A DNA stretch of 7,547 nucleotides from CAYVMN01 sp964452575 (GTDB taxonomy: Bacteria; Desulfobacterota; DSM-4660; Desulfatiglandales; Desulfatiglandaceae), in the NCBI GenBank assembly GCA_964452575.1, contig CAYVMN010000207.1, forward strand, positions 1-7,547, written 5' to 3'. Of the stretch, positions 1-6,561 are shown in pieces. How positions within the stretch are numbered: the stretch's first letter is position 1; every line of letters begins with the position of its first letter. The notes under the pieces were generated by a model. That model saw nothing but the letters and a program-made list of their open reading frames with translations. It searched no databases and had not been told where the DNA came from. The position numbers and the translations under genes are program-made.

Positions 1-132
1 TAAGAGGATGTCCCTATGAAGAGCCCTCTCCCCTGCCTGGCAGAAACTGTATTTAAAGGTAAGGGGGCGTGCCACAGGCTGTGAAGAATTTGGGTTACGT
101 CCTTTGGAAAAAAGACCCTCACGGTCCGTCAT
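1..132 (-). CDS. Possible 5' part of an unidentified gene running off the left edge
   Basis: An ATG at 130-132 on the minus strand opens a frame of 44 codons that reaches the window edge without a stop. It is preceded by GAGGT about five bases upstream (TGAGGTGTAAGATG), which is a credible ribosome binding site. The predicted protein begins MTDREGLFSKGRNP and is polar, with no membrane segment or signal peptide. I do not recognise the family. It would lie 75 nt after the ClC stop in the same direction, so it could be the next gene of the operon. Against it: a short open frame can arise by chance, and the weak hairpin with a T-run at 107-127 falls inside the first codons. Those two readings compete. 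Confidence 0.3.
   Translation of the reverse strand, partial: MTDREGLFSKGRNPNSSQPVARPLTFKYSFCQAGERALHRDILL
107..127 (-). terminator. Weak intrinsic-terminator-like hairpin after the ClC gene
   Basis: Read on the minus strand, GGACC-GTGAG-GGTCT is followed directly by a run of T. The stem is only five pairs, one of them G·T, so it is much weaker than a typical intrinsic terminator. Its position about 80 nt after the ClC stop is right for the end of the operon. It overlaps the possible partial gene at the left edge; if that gene is real, this is probably just coding sequence. Confidence 0.3.
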
Positions 133-207
133 CTTACACCTCAGTCTTTTCAAAGCGCTAAGGGATTACGTTGATTGCTACGGGCCAGGAGGGAGAGTTG
201 AAGTGCA

Positions 208-2016
208 TCAAGTGAAGAGTGTCTTTTTCACCACAGCCTTGTCATACGCCCCGACAATATCCCTGCGGGAGAGGACCCCCACCAATTTTGTCGTGTCATC
301 CGGGGACACAACAGGCAGGATAGAGAAATCCTTCAATGTGATTTTTTCCAAGGCCTCATAGAGATTATCCTCCAGCGACACGGTAACAACATCTGTAGTG
401 GCAAGGTCCTTGGCCACCACCAGATCTCTCAGGTTCTCATCAAAGGCCGCATCATGATAGTCCAGGAATGAGAGAATGCCTGTCAGACGACCGTCATCAT
501 TGAGAACAGGAAAGCTATTATATTTGCTCTTGGCTATTTTTGCTGCGAGTTCTCCCAGGGTCAAATTTTCACTCACGGTCTCAACTTGCGGATTCATTAC
601 GTCCTTTACACTCATCGACCTGAGGACGTTTACCTCCTTTCCAGCCCTTATGTCCACTCCTCTCCTTGCCAGCTTCATCGTATATATGGACTCCTTCAAT
701 AAGTGCCCTCCGGCAACCGAGCTAATAATACACGCAATCATAAGCGGAAGAATAATCTTGTAATCACCGGTCATTTCGAAAAGCATCAATATGGCAGTTA
801 ACGGACCATGGGTGGTTGCACTCACCACGGCGCCCATCCCCACAATGCTGTATGCCCCGGAAGACGCCGCCACTGATGGAAAGATATTGTGTACTAATGT
901 ACCAAAGCCCCCTCCTGTCATTGCCCCCAAAAAGAGTGAGGGGGCGAAAATACCCCCGGAGCCGCCTGAACCGATAGTGATGGATGTGGCTGCAATCTTA
1001 CATGGGATCAAAATCAGCATGAGCCACCACGAAATCTTTTCCATAAGGGATAGATCTATAGTTCCATAGCCTATGCCGAGGACATTAGGAAAAAAGAGTC
1101 CCATCGCACCTAGGATCAGTCCTCCAAAGGCGACCTTCAGATACTCGGGAAATCTCCAGGCCTCGAATATGTCTTCGAAACGATAAAGGAGGGCTGTAAA
1201 ACTCACGGCCACTGCAGCGCAAAAAAGACCTAGGACCGCATACATGGGTAATTCCCAGAAACTAACCAGTTTGTAGGCAGGGACGATAAAGGCCGGGGAA
1301 TCCCCAAGGTAATAGCGTGAAACGGCCGTGGCCACAACAGCAGAGATCACAATGGGACTGAATGTGGCCAGACCAAAGTCCCCCAGGATGATCTCAAGGG
1401 CAAACATGGCACCGGCAATGGGGGCATTAAAGGTGGCGGCAATCCCGGCAGCAGCCCCACAGCCGACCAGGGTCCTTATTCGATCCCCCGAAACCTTAAG
1501 GAACTGCCCGATAGCAGATCCAACCGCCGACCCTATCTGAACTATGGGCCCTTCTCTTCCAACGGAGCCACCCGAACCGATACAGACCCCGGATACCAGG
1601 GTCTTTACAAAGACTACCCTCTTCCTGATTATCCCGCTTCTCAGGGCAACAGCCTCCATAACCTCTGGTACACCATGCCCTTTGGCCTCTCTGGCAAAAA
1701 AGTAGACAATAGGCCCCACCACCAATCCACCCATGGCAGGGATCACGATCCTCCAATACCAGGGCGTCGATTGAATTACGTCGAGCAAATCGCTTGGAGA
1801 CCTATAGAAGATAGTCTGAAAGAGGCCTATGAGGTGCCGAAACCCGACTGCCCCAAATCCACCACCCAGACCGGTGATCAGGGCAAGTATGACCATCGTG
1901 GTATGTTCGTTGCCCCTTGATAGGGTGATTGGATGCCTTTTTGAGAATCGTTGGCTCACTTTTATCAGGTGGGGGATCTCAGATCGGAGAGAGGGAGGGC
2001 ATTCACATTTTTTCAA
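208..2016 (-). CDS. ClC-family chloride channel/transporter with C-terminal CBS pair
   Basis: An inner-membrane protein of 602 residues that moves chloride or a similar anion. Family motifs are in order: GHGVP (113-117, at the site of the GSGIP selectivity loop), GREGP (153-157) with gating glutamate E155, FNAPIAG (196-202), GGIFAP (354-359) and Y445, matching the central pore tyrosine. Two CBS domains follow at about 468-523 and 533-590; CBS pairs usually bind adenine nucleotides and regulate the pore. The residue matching the internal proton glutamate (E203 in E. coli ClC) is I209, as in channel-type ClCs, so simple H+/Cl- exchange is doubtful. The frame overlaps the end of cpoB by 14 nt and the longest version starts at TTG, with AAGG a few bases upstream. 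GTG at codon 20 and ATG at codon 41 are alternatives without a better binding site. Coupling to cpoB translation is likely. The family call is very secure; the start and the ion are not. Confidence 0.95.
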   Translation of the reverse strand: MKKCECPPSLRSEIPHLIKVSQRFSKRHPITLSRGNEHTTMVILALITGLGGGFGAVGFRHLIGLFQTIFYRSPSDLLDVIQSTPWYWRIVIPAMGGLVVGPIVYFFAREAKGHGVPEVMEAVALRSGIIRKRVVFVKTLVSGVCIGSGGSVGREGPIVQIGSAVGSAIGQFLKVSGDRIRTLVGCGAAAGIAATFNAPIAGAMFALEIILGDFGLATFSPIVISAVVATAVSRYYLGDSPAFIVPAYKLVSFWELPMYAVLGLFCAAVAVSFTALLYRFEDIFEAWRFPEYLKVAFGGLILGAMGLFFPNVLGIGYGTIDLSLMEKISWWLMLILIPCKIAATSITIGSGGSGGIFAPSLFLGAMTGGGFGTLVHNIFPSVAASSGAYSIVGMGAVVSATTHGPLTAILMLFEMTGDYKIILPLMIACIISSVAGGHLLKESIYTMKLARRGVDIRAGKEVNVLRSMSVKDVMNPQVETVSENLTLGELAAKIAKSKYNSFPVLNDDGRLTGILSFLDYHDAAFDENLRDLVVAKDLATTDVVTVSLEDNLYEALEKITLKDFSILPVVSPDDTTKLVGVLSRRDIVGAYDKAVVKKTLFT

Positions 2017-2944
2017 GCCTTGCCTTGGCGATCTTTGCCTCGCTCGAGCTGGGAAATTGCTTAATGATCTTTTTTAGCAATATCTTGGAACTAATCTTGT
2101 CCTTTAATTCATAAAAGGCCTGGGCCTGACGGAGCATTGCATTAGGGACTTTGTTACCTTTGGGATAATTCTTTATCACCTCCTGGTAGGCCAGGATGGC
2201 TTGCTCATATTGCTTCAGGGACATATAGGATTCCCCGATCCAGAATTCGGCATTATCAGCCAAGTCTGATTTCGGGTACTTTTTTAGAAAGTTCTGAAAT
2301 CCCTTTACAGCTTCCTCATATTTCCCCTCACGATAGAGCTTGAGCGTCAGCTCATAGAGCCTCTTTTCGGGGGATACAGGCTCTTTTTCAACCACTGGGG
2401 TCTGGGGAGCCTCTGTCTTCACCTCTGTCTTGACCTCTGTCTTGACCTCCCTGGAGGATTTCTCCAGATCGGGTCTTCCTCCGGCGCCTCCCCCCGGTTC
2501 GAGACCTAGGTAGCTGTTGACATACCTTACGTCTGCTTCCAGCTTATCAAACCGTTCGATAAGCTCGGCCAGTCTCCTCTTCATCTCATCCTGCTCAGTG
2601 GTATCCCTCTCCACACTGCGCTTGACAAGATGGCTGTTTTCTTCCACACGACCCGTCAGGCCCTGCATTTGTTCCCGGATCCTCTGTATTTCTGCCACAT
2701 TGTCTGCCTGCCGGTCACGGATGGACTCCAGACTTGAGTAAATTTGGCCCTGCTTCTCGTACTCCGATGAAGACTTCTGATCCACAGACTCTTCGAGGCT
2801 GCTCACCCTCTTGTTGAGGGCCCCGATCTGTTCGTTCAGATACCGCGTCTCTTCCTCGGTGGTGACACAGGAAGCGAGCAGGAGGATGAGAAAAAACAAC
2901 CCCCCTCTTCCAAGGTTCTTCTTGCTCAAAAAAGGCACTGCCAT
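2003..2944 (-). CDS. cpoB: Tol-Pal accessory protein CpoB/YbgF, predicted lipoprotein
   Basis: A 313-residue envelope protein. Residues 1-25 form a lipoprotein signal peptide with lipobox LASC and C26 as the acylation site. A long charged heptad-like region follows at about 33-143 (coiled coil, which drives trimerisation in the E. coli protein), then a Gly/Pro linker and a VKTE tandem repeat at 167-178. The C-terminal part, about 195-313, holds three TPR-like repeats (EGKYEEAVKGFQNFLKKYP, then LKQYEQAILAYQEVIKNYP, then a third ending KQFPSSSEAK), the standard YbgF arrangement. In E. coli CpoB links peptidoglycan synthesis to Tol-driven outer-membrane constriction and is soluble in the periplasm; the lipobox suggests this version is membrane-anchored. 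ATG at 2942-2944 lies 115 nt after pal with only a weak GGA-type binding site. It shares 14 nt with the following ClC gene. Confidence 0.93.
   Translation of the reverse strand: MAVPFLSKKNLGRGGLFFLILLLASCVTTEEETRYLNEQIGALNKRVSSLEESVDQKSSSEYEKQGQIYSSLESIRDRQADNVAEIQRIREQMQGLTGRVEENSHLVKRSVERDTTEQDEMKRRLAELIERFDKLEADVRYVNSYLGLEPGGGAGGRPDLEKSSREVKTEVKTEVKTEAPQTPVVEKEPVSPEKRLYELTLKLYREGKYEEAVKGFQNFLKKYPKSDLADNAEFWIGESYMSLKQYEQAILAYQEVIKNYPKGNKVPNAMLRQAQAFYELKDKISSKILLKKIIKQFPSSSEAKIAKARLEKM
2411..2446 (-). repeat. Three 12-bp tandem repeats inside cpoB
   Basis: On the plus strand the unit CTCTGTCTT(C/G)AC occurs three times in a row (2411-2422, 2423-2434, 2435-2446), with one base difference in the first copy. 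It encodes the repeated VKTE tetrapeptide in the linker between the coiled coil and the TPR domain. The unit is a multiple of three, so gain or loss of a copy changes linker length without a frameshift. Confidence 0.9.
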
Positions 2945-2953
2945 CTCATTCCA

Positions 2954-2996
2954 CTACTGAAAAGTAGAGGAGCCGGCCCATGAGGCAGGCCGGCTC
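2954..2996 (-). other. Two adjacent hairpins between pal and cpoB
   Basis: GAGCCGGCC at 2970-2978 is perfectly complementary to GGCCGGCTC at 2988-2996 around a 9-nt loop. Directly downstream in the transcribed direction is a second inverted repeat, CTACT (2954-2958) with AGTAG (2963-2967) and a 4-nt loop. On the minus strand the GC-rich stem is followed by CTCTACTTTTC, which is not a real T-tract, so full termination is unlikely. A partial terminator, an mRNA-stability element protecting the pal message, or a processing site would all fit. The structure ends about 10 nt before the cpoB start codon and could also affect its translation. Confidence 0.6.
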
Positions 2997-3059
2997 GCCT
3001 TGTTTACTAACATGGTTCCCGCTACCGCTGGCAAAGGAAGGAATCAATAAATAACAATC

Positions 3060-3635
3060 CTACTTGAGCAATTTGAAGGTATCCCGCCTGTTCAAGGCCC
3101 ACGCTTCGGGAGTATGCCTGGGATCGGCTGGCCGTTCCTCGCCATAGCTCACGGTTGAAATACGATCCCCTGAAATCCCCAAGGCCATAAGGTATTGCTT
3201 GGCAGAATGGGCCCTTCTTTCCCCCAGGGCAAGGTTATAGGCCTCAGTCCCTCTTTCGTCGCAGTTGCCAGCAATAAGTACCTTAAGAGAAGGATTCTCG
3301 CGCAGAAAGGCGGCCTTTTTCTTCAAGGTGGCCTGGGCCTGGGGCTTTAGGTCTGATTTGTCGAAATCAAAATAGATATTCTCTGAGTCAAATTCACGCA
3401 TCTTTGCTGCCAATGCTCCTGCCTTGGCCTTTTCCTCTTCTGTTACAACAACTACCTTCTCTTCTGCCACTGGCGCCTTTTTTTCCTCCGCCACAACCTT
3501 TTTCTCTGCGGCAACAGGAGGCTTCTTGACTTCCTCTGAGACACCTATCTGTCTTTTCGCACAGGATGTCATAATAAAGATAGTTGAGCAGACAAAGGCC
3601 AGGGCTACCAAGCCGCATATTGTTCTTTTTCTCAT
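3060..3635 (-). CDS. pal: Peptidoglycan-associated lipoprotein Pal
   Basis: A 191-residue outer-membrane lipoprotein. Residues 1-24 are a signal peptide ending in MTSC, with C25 as the predicted acylated cysteine. A Lys/Glu/Ala/Val-rich linker covers about 30-80. The OmpA-like domain follows from about 86 (IYFDFDKSDL) to the end. It includes the peptidoglycan-binding loop GNCDERGTEAYN (D126, R128), LGERRA (138-142) and NRR near the C-terminus, the residues that contact diaminopimelate in this family. Length and layout are normal for Pal. The start codon has a strong Shine-Dalgarno sequence (AGGAGGT) and its own upstream promoter. It sits between tolB and cpoB, the usual order. Pal ties the outer membrane to the cell wall and is the end point of TolA/TolB action. 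Confidence 0.97.
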   Translation of the reverse strand: MRKRTICGLVALAFVCSTIFIMTSCAKRQIGVSEEVKKPPVAAEKKVVAEEKKAPVAEEKVVVVTEEEKAKAGALAAKMREFDSENIYFDFDKSDLKPQAQATLKKKAAFLRENPSLKVLIAGNCDERGTEAYNLALGERRAHSAKQYLMALGISGDRISTVSYGEERPADPRHTPEAWALNRRDTFKLLK

Positions 3636-3644
3636 ACTCCCTTT

Positions 3645-3651
3645 ACCTCCT
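3645..3651 (-). promoter_or_regulatory. Strong ribosome binding site of pal
   Basis: AGGAGGT on the minus strand ends 9 nt before the pal ATG. It is the best Shine-Dalgarno match in the window and fits high expression of Pal, an abundant lipoprotein. It fixes the start at 3635. Confidence 0.85.
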
Positions 3652-3796
3652 AATCTATAGATTCATGCCGAATAACCATTACAAAAATCTGACGGGTAAA
3701 AATTTGGTTTCTTATTCATCTATAAACAAAATCTAATTACCAAAAAATTGTCAACTTTTGCAAGGAAAAACGCCTCGCCCACCCCAATAAATTTTT

Positions 3797-3825
3797 CTTA
3801 TACCACTTTGCTTGTATTATTTCAA
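3797..3825 (-). promoter_or_regulatory. Predicted sigma-70 promoter of pal-cpoB-ClC
   Basis: Minus strand: -35 TTGAAA at 3820-3825 (5 of 6 consensus bases), a spacer of exactly 17 bp, and -10 TATAAG at 3797-3802 (5 of 6). The region is AT-rich and lies in the 266-nt gap between tolB and pal. Transcription would start near 3790, leaving a leader of about 155 nt before pal. This implies that pal and the downstream genes can be expressed apart from tolQRAB. The call rests on sequence match alone. Confidence 0.7.
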
Positions 3826-3846
3826 GAGATTAAATTACCTATATTT

Positions 3847-3872
3847 CAGAATCTTCTGGTCGGATTGACCAG
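3847..3872 (-). other. Overlapping inverted repeats upstream of the pal promoter
   Basis: CTGGTC (3856-3861) and GACCAG (3867-3872) form a perfect 6-bp inverted repeat around 5 nt. A second inverted repeat, CAGAA (3847-3851) with TTCTG (3854-3858), shares three bases with it. There is no T-run after either stem on the minus strand, so this is not a classical terminator for tolB. The pair lies about 22-52 bp upstream of the -35 box, where an operator or activator site could sit, or it may be an RNA structure at the tolB 3' end. Confidence 0.4.
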
Positions 3873-3901
3873 GAAATAACATGGTGCAGGATGGTCCCTT
3901 C

Positions 3902-5239
3902 TCAGGGGGCCCATGAGGGGGAGGTCTGATCTCCTTTCAGGGAGGTAATCTTTCTTTGATTCTCCCCGTTGGCATTCATTAGATAGAGGTGGTAGCGGCC
4001 TTCCCTATTAGAGGTGAATACAATATACCTTCCGTCAGGAGACCAGTAAGGGGACTCATTGCTTCCCTGGTTTTCCGTAAGCCTCTTCAGGTTACCCCCT
4101 TGCACATCCATGGTGTAAATGTCCGAGGTCCCCTGCTCCAGGGAGGTATATGCGATCCTGTTAAGAGAAGACCAGGCTGGGGATGTATTGTAGTTTCCTT
4201 CGAATGTGAGTCTCTCCTTTTTTTCATTGGTCAGATCCTGGGTATAGATCTGGGGTGATCCGGACCGGTTTGAGACAAAGGCGATCTTTTTGCCGTCCGG
4301 CGCAAAGGTTGGCGAAACATCGAGGGCCCAGTGGCTGACAAGGCGCCTCAGGATCTTTCCCTCAAGATTAATGGTAAATATGTCTGAATTCCCATTCTCG
4401 CTTAAGGTCAGGGCCAGCTCCTTGCCGTCAGGGGCCCATGATGCACCAATATTCAGACCCGGCCTGCCGGAGATCCGCCTGACAACCCCTGAGGCCATAT
4501 CCTTTAGATAGAGCATTGGCCCTCCGTCTTTGAAGGAATTATATACGAGCTTTGTCCCGTCACGCGACCAACTCGGCAGAAGGGCGATACTCTTGTCCGA
4601 GGTTATCTGTCGGACATTATGGCCGTCATAATCGCTTACATATATCTCCTTGTTCCCTGTCGCATTTCCCACGAATGCAAGTTTTGTGAGAAAGATGCCG
4701 TCTTGCCCGGTCAATCTCTTTATAATCTCATTTGAAAGCCGGTGTATCAGATGACGGTATTGACTCAGATCACCCAGGGCCCTTCGTCCCAGGATCTGGC
4801 GACCCCAGTATACATCGAACAGCCTGACCACCACTTCCACTCGGCCCCCGACACAGGTGTATCCCCCCTTCAAAAGAAGTTCCGCACCTATGACCGACCA
4901 ATCCTTGAAATTGATACCCTCTGTAGTCAGGGAGGAATCCTTCTCTTCCAGGAAGGCCTTTTTGTCCATTGGATTGAAATAGCCGCTGAGGTAGAGATCG
5001 TTTGATATGACCTCCGCAAACTGCCCTGCCAGTTTGGGGTGTTCCTTGTTTTCGTTTAGGTTCTTGAAATCTGGAATGGCGATATTGAATTTGGGGATGG
5101 AGGGTGCATTGATATCAATATAGATCCTGCCAACACATTGATCGGGTACCGAAAAAAGGGTGAGGAAAACAATCCCCAACCAGAAAAAAAAGGATACATG
5201 AACCCTGGAAGAAAATAAGAATCTTGGTTTCGAACCCAT
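3902..5239 (-). CDS. tolB: Tol-Pal beta-propeller protein TolB
   Basis: A 445-residue periplasmic protein. Residues 1 to about 37 form a signal peptide with a hydrophobic core at 16-31. The mature start, RIYIDINAPS, matches the flexible N-terminal segment that binds TolA in E. coli TolB. The N-terminal alpha/beta domain covers about 50-175. The C-terminal six-bladed propeller is marked by repeated PD40 motifs: PSWSRDG (222), ASWAPDG (266), PTFAPDG (310), PAWSS (354), PYWSPDG (397) and the closing PSWAP at the very end, where E. coli TolB also ends. The protein is therefore complete. TolB binds Pal and is stripped from it by energised TolA. ATG at 5237-5239 has GGAGGT about 10 nt upstream and lies 23 nt after tolA, so the two are co-transcribed. 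Confidence 0.97.
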   Translation of the reverse strand: MGSKPRFLFSSRVHVSFFFWLGIVFLTLFSVPDQCVGRIYIDINAPSIPKFNIAIPDFKNLNENKEHPKLAGQFAEVISNDLYLSGYFNPMDKKAFLEEKDSSLTTEGINFKDWSVIGAELLLKGGYTCVGGRVEVVVRLFDVYWGRQILGRRALGDLSQYRHLIHRLSNEIIKRLTGQDGIFLTKLAFVGNATGNKEIYVSDYDGHNVRQITSDKSIALLPSWSRDGTKLVYNSFKDGGPMLYLKDMASGVVRRISGRPGLNIGASWAPDGKELALTLSENGNSDIFTINLEGKILRRLVSHWALDVSPTFAPDGKKIAFVSNRSGSPQIYTQDLTNEKKERLTFEGNYNTSPAWSSLNRIAYTSLEQGTSDIYTMDVQGGNLKRLTENQGSNESPYWSPDGRYIVFTSNREGRYHLYLMNANGENQRKITSLKGDQTSPSWAP

Positions 5240-5262
5240 GAGAATAAAGACCTCCGAACTAG

Positions 5263-6078
5263 CTAATATCCTTCTAATTCCCTCAAATTAAAATTGATTT
5301 CGATTTCGTCATCGGTCTTCCTGTAACCCTCCGGAAAGGGTGGTAGAGGATCTGATCGATCAATAGCCTTCACTACCGATTGATCAAACATGACATTGGA
5401 TGACCGTTTCTTGATCCAGGATTTCAAGATCTTTCCGTTGCTGTTCACCTTGACCACCACGATTGTCTCAAGGGTCTTCCTGGTCTCGGGCTCCACAGTG
5501 GCTACAGGGTAAGACCAGTTGCTCTTGATCCTCTGTTCCACCTCCATCAGGTATATACGAATAATGATCCCTTTATCGGCCGAATCTCCTTTGGCCTCTT
5601 CCCCACCACTCCTTTGCAGTTGGGCCTTCAGCTTGGAGATGGCCTGATCCACGTAATCCCTTTTCTCTGCCTTTACCTTCCTTTCGATCTTAGCCACTGC
5701 CTGGTCAATCAGCTTTGAGGGGCTTGTCGTCACCCGGGGGCGATTGGCCTTAATGACCTTTTTTCCGATAACAACGGGTTCTTCCTTATTTTCACTCGTG
5801 GCTATCCGCTTAGCTGGACTAGGTCTTTCTAAGACCGTCAACCTCTGTGTGGCCTTTGCCTGGGGGCCGGGTCGAACGGGACTCTGCCTTGCCGTGGGCA
5901 TCTCCACCAGATTGACTTCATATATCGCGCCGCTGATCCTCCTCCTAGGCGTAGGCTCTGGAGCAAATAGGATTATTGAAAAGATGATCACGTGAAAGAC
6001 AAAGGAAAGGATGAGGACCTTGCTCCATCTAGGCTCCATCCCCTCATTGGAACTGGACTCGACCCATAAGGCTTCCAT
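5263..6078 (-). CDS. tolA: TolA/TonB-like energy-transducing protein
   Basis: A 271-residue bitopic inner-membrane protein. One membrane helix lies at about 20-40 and carries S25-x3-H29, the Ser/His spacing used by TolA and TonB to couple to the TolQR/ExbBD motor. A Pro/Arg/Lys-rich stretch follows, then two related segments (LIDQAVAKIERKVK at 123 and YVDQAISKLKAQLQ at 142). The C-terminal domain, about 180-268, is of TonB/TolA type (NWSYP, VVVKVNSNGKI, DQSVVKAI, PLPPFPEGY). It is shorter than E. coli TolA (about 420 residues) and lacks its long alanine-rich helix. The place between tolR and tolB makes TolA the best assignment, although by domain alone it could be called TonB. The gap from tolR is 5 nt; the binding site is weak, and M14 is an alternative start. 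Confidence 0.92.
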   Translation of the reverse strand: MEALWVESSSNEGMEPRWSKVLILSFVFHVIIFSIILFAPEPTPRRRISGAIYEVNLVEMPTARQSPVRPGPQAKATQRLTVLERPSPAKRIATSENKEEPVVIGKKVIKANRPRVTTSPSKLIDQAVAKIERKVKAEKRDYVDQAISKLKAQLQRSGGEEAKGDSADKGIIIRIYLMEVEQRIKSNWSYPVATVEPETRKTLETIVVVKVNSNGKILKSWIKKRSSNVMFDQSVVKAIDRSDPLPPFPEGYRKTDDEIEINFNLRELEGY

Positions 6079-6083
6079 GAAAA

Positions 6084-6488
6084 TCAGTCCAAAGGCTCGG
6101 TGACCATACCAAGCTTGTCTATGCCGGCACCCTTTACCTTCGCTACCACCTTGATGACGAAGCCGTAAGGGACATCCTTATCGGCCCTCAACAGGATCTC
6201 CTTTTCCTTCCGATTCTCAAAGATCTTTGAGATCTTGCTCTCCAACCCGTCCAGTTCTACGAGGTGCTTTTCCAGGAAGATCTCCTTCTCCTTATTGATG
6301 GTCAGGATCAAGGGCTCCTCGGGGGTCTTGATGTTCTTGGTGGTGGTCTTGGGGAGATTCACATTGACACCCTGCATCATCATAGGGGCAGTTACCATAA
6401 AAATGATTAGGAGCACCAACATCACATCCACCAATGGCGTGACGTTAATATCCGACATGAGACCTCTGTTGTTCCCACCATAATTCAT
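6084..6488 (-). CDS. tolR: TolR, ExbD-family stator subunit
   Basis: A 134-residue inner-membrane protein with one helix at about 17-36. The signature DINVTPLVDVMLVLLIIF contains D21, matching the proton-carrying aspartate of TolR/ExbD (D23 in E. coli TolR). Residues 40-134 form the periplasmic domain, which dimerises and contacts peptidoglycan in the family. Length is normal. It partners with TolQ upstream to turn proton flow into movement of TolA. The ATG at 6488 gives the usual N-terminus with the GGNN segment but has no good binding site close by. M11 has AGAGGT immediately upstream and is a possible alternative start. Confidence 0.96.
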   Translation of the reverse strand: MNYGGNNRGLMSDINVTPLVDVMLVLLIIFMVTAPMMMQGVNVNLPKTTTKNIKTPEEPLILTINKEKEIFLEKHLVELDGLESKISKIFENRKEKEILLRADKDVPYGFVIKVVAKVKGAGIDKLGMVTEPLD

Positions 6489-6561
6489 GGCACACCAGCC
6501 AGTTCTGCTCTCCAGTTACTCCTTTTATCACACCAGAGTCCGGCCCACAGAGTGCTCCGAC

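Noticed and set aside
1496..1756. Long open frames inside the ClC, TolB and other genes in alternative frames and on the plus strand.
   Set aside because: They lie wholly under well-identified genes, have no family motifs, and are expected shadows.
3663..3719. An 18-codon upstream frame in the pal leader (minus strand, starts MNKKPNFYPSDF).
   Set aside because: It has no Shine-Dalgarno site and its composition looks like AT-rich chance; nothing beyond position suggests a leader peptide.
3735..3752. TTGACA on the minus strand inside the pal leader as a second promoter.
   Set aside because: The -35 match is perfect, but at 16-18 bp spacing the -10 (TTTTGT-like) is poor. The TTGAAA/TATAAG pair upstream is much better.
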